In this document: positions 40,461 to 48,472 of the stretch, in pieces | Position numbering within the stretch: the stretch's first letter is position 1 | How the letters are laid out: every line of letters starts with the position of its first letter | Assembly (NCBI RefSeq): GCF_937873925.1 | Contig: NZ_CALNAT010000253.1 | Location: 1-49,907, forward strand | Source of the DNA: an uncultured Proteiniphilum sp. | Lineage (GTDB): Bacteria; Bacteroidota; Bacteroidia; Bacteroidales; Dysgonomonadaceae | Reading direction: 5' to 3' | Length of the DNA: 49,907 nt | Program-made: the position numbers and the translations under genes | Notes under the pieces: model-generated | Seen by the model: the letters and a program-made list of their open reading frames with translations, nothing else | Database searches by the model: none | Told to the model about the DNA's origin: nothing

Positions 40461-43025
40461 TCAGATCTTCACGAGAGTCAGGTTTGTGCTGCCGGACAGT
40501 ATGCCCCCGATGGTTGTTTTCGTCTGATAGACGCTGCCGTCACCTGTCGAGGTGTAAGTAAAGATCACCTCGTCTTTGGTCGTCAGGATGTAATCGGGAT
40601 AGAAGGTCAGGCTGTATTGGCCGGCCGCTGTTATTTCGAGGCTGCCGATACGGAGGCCGTCCGTGCGCTCTATCGATACAAAGCCGCCTTGCGGTACGCC
40701 GGTGCCGGCGTAAGTGACCGTTCCCATTACCGGCGGATTGGTATAATCCACGGAAGCACTTTGGAAGATGACATCTCCGGCATTCGCCAACAAGGTGATG
40801 GTTTCCGCGCTTGCCACCGCTGTCGTGACAAAAGTCAGGGTTTGATTCCCGGAAGCGGCAGGCCTGTAAGTGAAGCCCGAAGCAGTGGGGATCAATCTCT
40901 CGGAAACGGCACCTGTCGCCTTCAGGTTCCGGCAATAGAGGTAATATTCGTTGTCGGCTGTCATCCAGGCATCGGCAGGCAGGTTGAAAGTCAATTCCAC
41001 GGGAGTACCCGGCGAGTAGTTGACCGCCGCGGTGCTGCTGCTTCCATTGATTTTCAACCCGAATTCATAGGAGGCCGGGCTATTGGCAACGGCCAGGGTC
41101 GCGGAACGCGAAGTAGCTCCCGTTATGTTCATCACTTCGGCGGAAAGGGGCTTTTCCGTGATAACGGTCACGCTTGTAGAGGTTCCCGTTGCCGTAAAGT
41201 CGTACCGCTTCAGGCCGGTGGCGGCGTCGACTGTTGTCACCGTGGAAGCCGGCGAAGTCACCCGGGCGTAACGGGAGTAGAGAGACAAACTTTCATTGTT
41301 TCGCGAAGTGACGGTGAACGTCCCGGTCGCCCCTTTTTTAGGGGCAAACGCGAGCGAGGAGGGGGCCGCAGAGAGCGTGTTCAGAGTAGCCACGTAGGTG
41401 AACGTCGCCGTCGCATCGTTATAGTTATTGGCCGATAATTTAATCTCCCTCGTCTGACCCGCTCCCGGGGTAGATATATTCTTGAACGCCACGGAATAAA
41501 CTCCCGGCTTCTCTACCCGTTTCACGTAATGGTATCCGCTGCTCTCATCCTGCTCCACAGGCAGTGTCTCCATGGGATTCAAAGCGGGCGCCGCTATTTT
41601 GCAGTCTATCGGGAAAAGGGCCGACGGGTAGCTCTCGGGCACAGTAAAAGTAAGGGTTGCCACAGCATCCGTGGAGAGTGCGTTCGCCATCCTGTCCGTC
41701 ATAAATACCGGGCTAAAGGTGAATTTCTTCGTGTAATATATCGTGACCGTCCGGCTTAGCGAACCGCCCCACACGGCTATTTTCCCGATGTGCATATTTT
41801 CGGCGGGCGCCCCCTTGAAGGTGACGGTGACAAAATTCTGATCCCATGTCACACCTTGGATAAAACCGTCGTTCTGGGTAATATCCACGTCGGTAGCGCT
41901 TTTGTAAACCCATCCCGACCCGGACTCGTAGGTTCTGTAATTATAAGGTATCTTGTAGGAATAAGTGCCACTATGGATTACGTTCTCCTCATGAATGATA
42001 AAGGTGGTACCCAGGTTCAATTGCAAGGTGGATTCTCCGGAAGAGATAGAGGGCAGGTCGGCATCTATGCTGAAGAGGGGATTGTTGTAGGGAGGTGAGT
42101 TTAAAGCCGCCGAGAAGGAGGAATAGCCTTTCCCGGGATCGCCCGTCACCTTGATCGTGTAACGGTAATTGCGATACACCGTATAGAATCTTTTCTCCGC
42201 GTTCACCAGCTGCACCTTGTAGTAGTAAGTACCTCCCCCGCTCGCGGATGTCCCTTTTACGATCACAAAAAGCGGATCTTCGAAGGTGTTTTTATGCTCG
42301 AAAATAAACTCTTCCATTTGACCGGATTTCACGTCCGCAGGATCAATCGCTTTTTGCATTGCCCCGTGATAGGAGACGAACGGGTCATCAAGGGTCCAGT
42401 TGAACCGCCCTGCCTCGGTCGTTTCGTCCGCATTAAAAGGAGCCACCGTTCCGGAGAGCCACCGGTTGCAGACCGCTATCCCGTCGAATGTAAAACCGGA
42501 GATATCCGACTTGGCCGTTACCAGTGCCTGGCCGCGGTAAAGCAGCACATGCGGGCTATCTCCCGGAGTATATGCTCCCCGGCTCCAGTAGGTTAACCTT
42601 CCGGAGGTGGAAACCAAGGGAGAGATCACATAACTTTCGCTGGTACCCAGATAGTTGCGGTCTTCAAAAGCATCGAGGTTCACATTGACTAAATAGTGGA
42701 TGACGCGGGTAGATGCCGGAATGTCGGCGGTAAAACTGCCGCTCGTGGTTGTTTCACCGTCGATCTCTGCCCCCACGGCCTTGGAACGTCCCAGGAAAAG
42801 GTTGTTCTCGTCAAAGCAAAAGAGCCAGAACGTCCGGATCGCTTTCCCGTCCGGATCGACGGCGCGGGTCGTCATTTCCCGTTCCTCAAGCAGGGTAGCC
42901 TGGAACTTCATTTTCACCGTCCCGTCCGGGGCGGCCGGTACCTCGTCCGGCCAATCGCTCTTGCATGAAACAAACAGAGAGAACCCCAAACAGAGGCAGA
43001 ACACATATATCTTATATTTTTTCAT
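40461..43025 (-). CDS. Large fimbrillin-like accessory lipoprotein of the pilus locus
   Basis: This 854-residue lipoprotein has the signal peptide MKKYKIYVFCLCLGFSLFVSC with Cys21. It is followed by a short strand (TVKMKFQATLLEE) and the cleavage-like MTTRAVDP (Arg54-Ala55), as in Arg-processed type V pilins. The next ~280 residues resemble an Mfa/Fim-type fimbrillin domain (IRTFWLFCFDENNLFLGRSK ... YYYKVQLVNAEKRFYTVYRNYRYTIKVTG). The C-terminal ~500 residues look like successive all-beta Ig-like modules rich in Ser/Thr (TLSAAPSSLAFAPKKGATGTFTV, YRPAASGNQTLTFVTTA) and end in the strand-like STNLTLVKI. It is the last gene of the fimbrial unit, 34 bases after the lectin-like subunit. It is probably a stalk or tip-proximal protein. 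Confidence 0.75.
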   Translation of the reverse strand: MKKYKIYVFCLCLGFSLFVSCKSDWPDEVPAAPDGTVKMKFQATLLEEREMTTRAVDPDGKAIRTFWLFCFDENNLFLGRSKAVGAEIDGETTTSGSFTADIPASTRVIHYLVNVNLDAFEDRNYLGTSESYVISPLVSTSGRLTYWSRGAYTPGDSPHVLLYRGQALVTAKSDISGFTFDGIAVCNRWLSGTVAPFNADETTEAGRFNWTLDDPFVSYHGAMQKAIDPADVKSGQMEEFIFEHKNTFEDPLFVIVKGTSASGGGTYYYKVQLVNAEKRFYTVYRNYRYTIKVTGDPGKGYSSFSAALNSPPYNNPLFSIDADLPSISSGESTLQLNLGTTFIIHEENVIHSGTYSYKIPYNYRTYESGSGWVYKSATDVDITQNDGFIQGVTWDQNFVTVTFKGAPAENMHIGKIAVWGGSLSRTVTIYYTKKFTFSPVFMTDRMANALSTDAVATLTFTVPESYPSALFPIDCKIAAPALNPMETLPVEQDESSGYHYVKRVEKPGVYSVAFKNISTPGAGQTREIKLSANNYNDATATFTYVATLNTLSAAPSSLAFAPKKGATGTFTVTSRNNESLSLYSRYARVTSPASTVTTVDAATGLKRYDFTATGTSTSVTVITEKPLSAEVMNITGATSRSATLAVANSPASYEFGLKINGSSSTAAVNYSPGTPVELTFNLPADAWMTADNEYYLYCRNLKATGAVSERLIPTASGFTYRPAASGNQTLTFVTTAVASAETITLLANAGDVIFQSASVDYTNPPVMGTVTYAGTGVPQGGFVSIERTDGLRIGSLEITAAGQYSLTFYPDYILTTKDEVIFTYTSTGDGSVYQTKTTIGGILSGSTNLTLVKI

Positions 43026-43059
43026 TACACCAAATTCATTTAACCGATACTCTTCCTCT

Positions 43060-45408
43060 TTAATTCTTAAAATTCGGATCGCCGGGTTTCACGTCACGTA
43101 CGCAGCGAATGTAATTACCGTTAGTCCCGGATGAGAGTGCATTCACTGTTTCAGTAGAATTTCCGGTCAGTGCATAATACCTCTGCCCTGCTAAAACTAT
43201 TGCTACTGCTCCGTCATTATTTTGGTAATCTGCTATAATGCCGATTTCAGCGGCTGTAGGGAGTCTCCAGTCGCTATACACGACCCAATCGGATAGTGCG
43301 CCGCTATAAGCTCCTTCGGTTATACTTCCGGTAAACTTCGGGGAGCGGTAGGTAACTTCCACGTAATTCTTACAATGATCATACCCGATAGACCGGCCAA
43401 CACCAGCACTTGTGACTCCCAGTTGCGAGGCGACCATAAATGCAGGTGAGATGGTATTGGCATTTGCCGTTGTATTGTCGTCGGCAAAAGTACCTGTTAT
43501 AACCGGATATCCTAACGTCTTACCCGCCGGTATGGTGGATACATGGACGTGATAGATATGCGCGTTAATATGAGTTGAGGAACTTAAAGAACCAAAACCC
43601 CAAGTCTGATTTCCAGTAGAATAACTACCATAAGTCCAGATAGCAGATTCACCGTTACTGGATGTATAATTTCTAACTATCCGTGGGTTAAAAGGAGATT
43701 GATTCTGATAAAGACCATTATAACCCCGCGTAAGGTGAGTTACCGTACCGATACCCGGTCTTTCACTGTCCACCAGACATTGTCTAAAAGCTCCCCATAC
43801 TCCAGTCCCCGGACTACCGCTCGTGCTTGCCGACATCGGCTTTTTGGACGAAAACCAACCCTGGGTCTGGGTGGCATATACCTCCGGGTACTGAGTGATG
43901 GTAATATCCTCGCTCAAGGCCGGGGTTTTTCCGTCATTCAGACTTACCGTAAAGCGGATCTGTTTTACCAGCAACGAGTTGTTGCTGCCGAGATTTAACA
44001 AACGGCTCACAACTTCCAGATAGCCGTTTTCTTCGGAGGTAACATCGGCCACCGCGATCCGGACGGGGCGTATATACCCCCGGGTAGCGGGGGGAGTTGC
44101 AGCGTAAGTCAGGTTATTCACCAACACCCGCTCTCCAAAAGGAGTTGTAGTAGTGGTTATAGTGGTTTCCACCCCCCTGTTGTTCACGTAGGTGATGGTT
44201 ACCGCCCCTATGGTGATGGGAGCCGAAGCATAATACTTGATCTGGTTGGTGGTTTCCAGGTTGGCCAGGGAAACGGTATTCTCGCTCACCATCAGGTAAC
44301 GCGCGCTCGACGAACTCTCTTCCGCACTTTCTATCTCGATTTCTTCGTTTTTCCATGCTGCAATCTCGTAGGTACAGGCCACAGGAGTGGGTATCTCCTC
44401 CGTTTCCGAACCTTTCTTATCGATGGTGGCCGTCACCTCGTAAAAGGAGTTCCGCTTCAGGCGGTTCTCCTCCCCGGCAGGATCGGGAAACTGGTTGTAA
44501 TTTACCACTATTTTATAGTAGCTGTTTTTATCTTCCGTTCCTCCTTCGGGGGTATACCTTAGGTTGACAATAAAATAGGTGTTGTTGTTGATATCCCTGG
44601 GAGGGGACCAGTCATTGGCAAAGGAGTAGACCACGAAAGCGGCTCCCTTATCCAATCCCGGCTGAAAAGGATTCTCCGCGACGGTGGTGATCGGAATATG
44701 GGTACTCATCATGTTCAGGGGAGGGTAAGGGAAGGGTTCGGCCTCATCCAGGACGGGAGTATGGGTAACGTAGTTTACCAGGCGGTAAGAGGAATAACCG
44801 GTCAGGGTCAAGTGATTGTCCGCGGGGAAGTCACCCGTGCAGCGGAGGTTTACCTTGATCTTGGCTGCCGCACGCTGAAGGTTGATAGCGAGGATAGTAC
44901 CCGCCGGCTGGCCGTCGTTCAGGGCAATGTCTTTCAGGCTGCCGTCCATCAGGAAGCGGCGGGTGGCGGCACGCCTGTAGATATCCGCGTCCGTGACGGC
45001 CAGGGCCATCAGTTCGGAGCGATTCGTTATCGCGCTCAAATCGCTTACATCCCCCGGGTAGTTGGCGATAGCATAGACATTAAAAAGCTCGCTTGCCGGA
45101 AAGGCGGTTTTGGCCTTATCGAAAACGGTGGTGTACGTCCCCGTAGCATCCAGTCCGCTGTACGTCCGGTAGGCCTCAAGACTCCCATCTGTGGACTTGA
45201 ATATAAACAGATCGATACGATCCAGTTTGTTCTCACCGTATGCGTCTTCCCCATCGACAGCCGCACGCGTTTTGCTGCCGGGAATGTTCCATTGGAATAC
45301 AATCTGGTCGTCGGATGCCGCCGGGGATATTTCGTCCGTGCAGGAGAAAAATCCCGCGGGGAGTAACAGCAGGGAAAGCAAATACGCGAGAGGTGATTTC
45401 TGTTTCAT
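43060..45408 (-). CDS. Fimbrial tip/adhesin lipoprotein with C-terminal lectin-like domain
   Basis: This 782-residue lipoprotein has the signal peptide MKQKSPLAYLLSLLLLPAGFFSC with Cys23. A short strand (DQIVFQWNIPG) and KTRAAVDG (Arg48-Ala49) give the type V pilin processing pattern. The fimbrillin-like domain runs through IDLFIFKSTDGSLEAYRTY ... LQRAAAKIKVNLRC ... YYKIVVNYN to about 330. A middle beta-rich part has YLMVSENTVSLANLETTNQIKYYAS. The last ~260 residues resemble the C-type-lectin-like DUF1566/major-paralogous fold (DWVVYSDWRLPTAAEIGIIADYQ ... NYIRCVRDV). The C-terminus lacks an evident donor-type strand, which fits a tip position (inference). It lies 5 bases after the previous gene. 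Confidence 0.8.
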   Translation of the reverse strand: MKQKSPLAYLLSLLLLPAGFFSCTDEISPAASDDQIVFQWNIPGSKTRAAVDGEDAYGENKLDRIDLFIFKSTDGSLEAYRTYSGLDATGTYTTVFDKAKTAFPASELFNVYAIANYPGDVSDLSAITNRSELMALAVTDADIYRRAATRRFLMDGSLKDIALNDGQPAGTILAINLQRAAAKIKVNLRCTGDFPADNHLTLTGYSSYRLVNYVTHTPVLDEAEPFPYPPLNMMSTHIPITTVAENPFQPGLDKGAAFVVYSFANDWSPPRDINNNTYFIVNLRYTPEGGTEDKNSYYKIVVNYNQFPDPAGEENRLKRNSFYEVTATIDKKGSETEEIPTPVACTYEIAAWKNEEIEIESAEESSSSARYLMVSENTVSLANLETTNQIKYYASAPITIGAVTITYVNNRGVETTITTTTTPFGERVLVNNLTYAATPPATRGYIRPVRIAVADVTSEENGYLEVVSRLLNLGSNNSLLVKQIRFTVSLNDGKTPALSEDITITQYPEVYATQTQGWFSSKKPMSASTSGSPGTGVWGAFRQCLVDSERPGIGTVTHLTRGYNGLYQNQSPFNPRIVRNYTSSNGESAIWTYGSYSTGNQTWGFGSLSSSTHINAHIYHVHVSTIPAGKTLGYPVITGTFADDNTTANANTISPAFMVASQLGVTSAGVGRSIGYDHCKNYVEVTYRSPKFTGSITEGAYSGALSDWVVYSDWRLPTAAEIGIIADYQNNDGAVAIVLAGQRYYALTGNSTETVNALSSGTNGNYIRCVRDVKPGDPNFKN

Positions 45409-45413
45409 TTTTC

Positions 45414-47339
45414 TTAGCGTTGTATAATCAATATGGTTTCCTGTTCGCCGGGCATGGGCGGACTGTCGCTATTGATCAATTGCCTCATTCCATCGGCTGT
45501 GATGGAGAGATAGGTTTTTTTTGTCACCCCATCGTACGCCTGCTTGGCATAGACGGCTATCCTGAAGTCTTTTGTCACGGTTCCGTTGCCGTTGTCGGTT
45601 ACACCGGGAGTTCCCGCTGCCGGAAGCGTGCCATGGGCCACCAGATTCTTCTCGGCGTTCACGTAAACGCCGAAATAGGCGGGATTGCTCAGGGATGCCG
45701 ACCATGACACTCCCGGGCTTCCGGTCAGAGTCAGGATAAAGGTGGCATTATAGGTATCGGTACCCCCGCCCGTCGTGTTCATCATATTGAAGGAAATGGG
45801 AATACCGTCGGGGTTAGCATCTTCCGTATAGTCATTCAGGGCGAAAGCGGATTTCACGCTCGCAGAGACCTCCGAATACCAGAAAGCGGCCTCTTCCTTG
45901 TTCCACGGCAACACGGTGGTTGTTATTTTTAAGAGTGGCCCGTTCACAATGTCGAACTCCGTAACGCGCAGGATATAATAGCGGTTACGGAAAATGCTGG
46001 TCGTTTCATTGTTGAAATCTATTCTTCCCGTTACGGCATTGGGAGTCCCGTCTATATAAGTGGTGTACTCATGCCGGCAACCCGTGTATTCGGTGAAAGT
46101 ATCGACAGGTATCCCTTCGCTGACGGCAAGTTCCTTTGCCCCACCCGTGTAATAATACCCCGGGTTTGCAGTCGTGGTGTAGATACTGCCGGTAATGCTC
46201 TGGGCCGTGATATCGACCTCTGCGGCGGCGGCATCGGTATACGTCCGCCTCACTATTTTTCCTCCCTCTGCGACAAAGAGATGGCGGGGAATGTAGCGCG
46301 CCGTAACCTGGAGGTGGGTGGTATATTCCATTCTCTCCGCGTCCGTGTGGCTGCCGGCATCGCGTATTATATTTTCCAGGCAATAGATACCGTCGGTATA
46401 TACAGTGCCCGATAAGGGGTCGGAAGCCGGTTTGGGCATCTTATCCACATTATACTGCAGCACGGTTTTCGTCTCGGTACCCGGAATAAGATCGGTCTTG
46501 TCACTGTCCACCTCCGGGTTCGGGTCTATTCTTTTACCCTCGCCGTTGGTCACGGGGAAAGGGTATATTTTCGTGTTGACGGTATTCAGGCGATAGGTCA
46601 CGTCGGCTAATCTCAGCCAGCCGTTTTCGCCGACGGCCTCCTTGCCGATTTTAACGTAAGTGCCGTCGTAGGTGTCGGCCGTTAAAAGCACTTTTGCCAT
46701 CAGCCGTTCCAGGGTGAAATCGTAGGATGCAGAACCATCATCGGGGTATTCGGGAACGACCTTCTTGACCTCAAAGGTCTTGCTATCGGTGCAGAACATG
46801 GCAAAACCGTTTTCCGAAGAGATGAAGTCGCTCACGCCGCCGCCCATCAGCACGGCCTTTTCGGCAGCTATCTTGTATTGTCCGACAAAATTTCCCTCCT
46901 GCAGCGGGCTTAAATTGGCCGCCATGTAAACGCGTTTCTTTCCCGGTTTCGTTTTCAGGTAAGCCGTATAGAGACCGCGTGGGATTCCGTCCGTTTCGTG
47001 ATGCGGCAGGTCGGAGGTAAAACGAAACGATCTGACGGTAGCGGGCAGGGGTTTTCCCATATCGTCAAGGTCCACGAGAAAGAGCGAAAGAGATTTCAGT
47101 TCGCTTTCGGGAATGGGAACACCGGGGGTCGTCTCCTCATCGGCCCGCGTCGTGCCCCTCGTACCGGCATCCCTTGCCGGGTTATTTAGTTGAAAAGCAA
47201 TGTTCAGTTGTATGTTTATCTCCTCCTCTTCGCTTTCCGGCTGTTCCCAGTCATTTTCAGACGTACATCCGCCTGCGGCAAGCAAAAACAGGAAGAGAAA
47301 TCTCCACCACCGATATGTCCTATTACAACTCCGCATCAT
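45414..47339 (-). CDS. Fimbrillin-like accessory lipoprotein of the pilus locus
   Basis: This 641-residue lipoprotein has a basic N-terminus, RTYRWWRFLFLFLLAAGGC, with Cys25. A very acidic patch (ESEEEE) leads to a strand (INIQLNIAFQLNN) and TRGTTRADEET (Arg65-Ala66), a candidate Arg-type cleavage site. The body has fimbrillin traits: SLSLFLVDLDDMGKPL, KRVYMAANLSPLQEG, FTLERLMAKVLLTADTYDG, and IFRNRYYILRVTEFDIVNGPLLKITTTVLPWNKEE. A C-terminal beta domain of about 140 residues ends in the strand-like QETILIIQR. Its start overlaps the anchor gene's end by 17 bases, so translation is probably coupled. By position it resembles the FimC/FimD/Mfa3-type accessory subunits. Confidence 0.75.
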   Translation of the reverse strand: MMRSCNRTYRWWRFLFLFLLAAGGCTSENDWEQPESEEEEINIQLNIAFQLNNPARDAGTRGTTRADEETTPGVPIPESELKSLSLFLVDLDDMGKPLPATVRSFRFTSDLPHHETDGIPRGLYTAYLKTKPGKKRVYMAANLSPLQEGNFVGQYKIAAEKAVLMGGGVSDFISSENGFAMFCTDSKTFEVKKVVPEYPDDGSASYDFTLERLMAKVLLTADTYDGTYVKIGKEAVGENGWLRLADVTYRLNTVNTKIYPFPVTNGEGKRIDPNPEVDSDKTDLIPGTETKTVLQYNVDKMPKPASDPLSGTVYTDGIYCLENIIRDAGSHTDAERMEYTTHLQVTARYIPRHLFVAEGGKIVRRTYTDAAAAEVDITAQSITGSIYTTTANPGYYYTGGAKELAVSEGIPVDTFTEYTGCRHEYTTYIDGTPNAVTGRIDFNNETTSIFRNRYYILRVTEFDIVNGPLLKITTTVLPWNKEEAAFWYSEVSASVKSAFALNDYTEDANPDGIPISFNMMNTTGGGTDTYNATFILTLTGSPGVSWSASLSNPAYFGVYVNAEKNLVAHGTLPAAGTPGVTDNGNGTVTKDFRIAVYAKQAYDGVTKKTYLSITADGMRQLINSDSPPMPGEQETILIIQR

Positions 47340-48384
47340 TTAATCTGATAATCCATCCGTTGATACTCACTGACGTGCATATATAACTATTTCCTCCTCC
47401 CGAAGGGGTAAGGAAAAATATAACCGAGTAGGTATCCTCGTAATCAAGGTAAGCCTGGTCGGATATTTTCACGCCATATTTTCCCTCGTACAGTGTTCGG
47501 GTGAGTAAAAGGTATTGCGTCAGGTTTATATTCATCAATCTACGTCCCGTAGCCTTTTCGGTGACCACAAACCGTGTATTTTTATCGGTCATGAGCCTCA
47601 GGGTATTCAGCTCCGCCCGTGCCACCCTGAACTTTTTCGTGTCGTCTCCGCCGGCACGCCCCAGGGTGTTGAATTCGTTATCGGTATCGACTTCCGCGGT
47701 TTGCTTGTAATAAGCGTCGTAATGGATGTCGTCATCGTCCAGCAGCCGGTTCTGATAATCCATGTATCCGTTTGCCGCGATAATTTCAAAATCGTAATCT
47801 TCACTATTAAGGTCATTTCCCCACACATCCTGCATAACGGCTATCAGCGTTTTGGTATCTTTTACCAACCCGACATTGATCAGCGTGTACTGGGTATCTT
47901 TTACTTCGACATCCCCGATTTCTCCGTGCCACAGGGGGGTGAGTTGTTCGTTCTGCCGGCTGTTCGCGTCACGTTTCAAGCGCAAGGTAAGGTCCTCCAC
48001 TTTCGATACACCCGGCGTGAGCGCGGGTATTTCGTAAAAACCGTCCTGCAGGCCGGTCCAGACGACCATCTTATAGCGTCCCGGTTCCAGCGGAAGATCC
48101 ATGGTGAAATCATTTTTTTTCAGGTTCTCCCCCTGCTCGGTATAGGTTCCCAAGTAAACGCCATTCCCGTCGAATACCCAAAGATTCACATCCTGCACTT
48201 CTGTGTAGAAAGCCTGGGAATTGAAGAGTCCGTTATATTCTATATCCATTGCCACGCGGAACTGAATCTGGCATCCGGTGGAGCAATCATCCAAATCATC
48301 ATTCAGCCATGAGCAAGCTGCCAGGCCGGCCGACAGGAAGCAGGCAAGAACAATCTTTAGAACGGGATTTGACTTCTGAAACAT
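47323..48384 (-). CDS. FimB/Mfa2 family fimbrial anchor lipoprotein
   Basis: This 353-residue lipoprotein has the signal peptide ending LSAGLAAC (Cys24), followed by SWLNDDLDDCSTGCQIQFRVAM, the hallmark start of the FimB/Mfa2 family. Further family features are VNLWVFDGNGVYLGTYTEQG, LEPGRYKMVVWTGLQDG, LTPLWHGEIGDVEV, and a C-terminal SYICTSVSINGWIIRLNDAEL. No Arg-Ala site lies in its N-terminal region, so it should keep its lipid and stay in the outer membrane. Known relatives anchor the pilus and limit its length. It follows the major subunit gene with an 88-base spacer containing a long hairpin. Confidence 0.9.
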   Translation of the reverse strand: MFQKSNPVLKIVLACFLSAGLAACSWLNDDLDDCSTGCQIQFRVAMDIEYNGLFNSQAFYTEVQDVNLWVFDGNGVYLGTYTEQGENLKKNDFTMDLPLEPGRYKMVVWTGLQDGFYEIPALTPGVSKVEDLTLRLKRDANSRQNEQLTPLWHGEIGDVEVKDTQYTLINVGLVKDTKTLIAVMQDVWGNDLNSEDYDFEIIAANGYMDYQNRLLDDDDIHYDAYYKQTAEVDTDNEFNTLGRAGGDDTKKFRVARAELNTLRLMTDKNTRFVVTEKATGRRLMNINLTQYLLLTRTLYEGKYGVKISDQAYLDYEDTYSVIFFLTPSGGGNSYICTSVSINGWIIRLNDAEL

Positions 48385-48403
48385 CTCATTAATAGTTTGT
48401 TCT

Positions 48404-48444
48404 TAACACGGAAGAGAGCATATTTACCTGCTCCTCCCGTGTTA
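48404..48444 (-). promoter_or_regulatory. Intercistronic hairpin after the major fimbrillin gene
   Basis: The arms TAACACGG / CCGTGTTA (8 perfect bases) extend inward through a mostly paired GAAGAGAGCA / TGCTCCTC part to a short loop. No T-run follows on the minus strand, so it looks more like a 3'-end stabiliser or leaky terminator than a full stop. Confidence 0.55.
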
Positions 48445-48472
48445 TGATTTTAAAAAGTTTCTTGACAAAGGA

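Noticed and set aside
40446..41438. Plus-strand open frame of 330 codons opposite the last fimbrial gene
   Set aside because: Its product is rich in Gly, Arg, Cys and His without any fold-like pattern. The minus-strand frame is a convincing lipoprotein, so this is a shadow.
47515..48312. Plus-strand open frame of 265 codons opposite the anchor gene
   Set aside because: It is a shadow of the FimB/Mfa2-like gene, which has full family signatures on the other strand.
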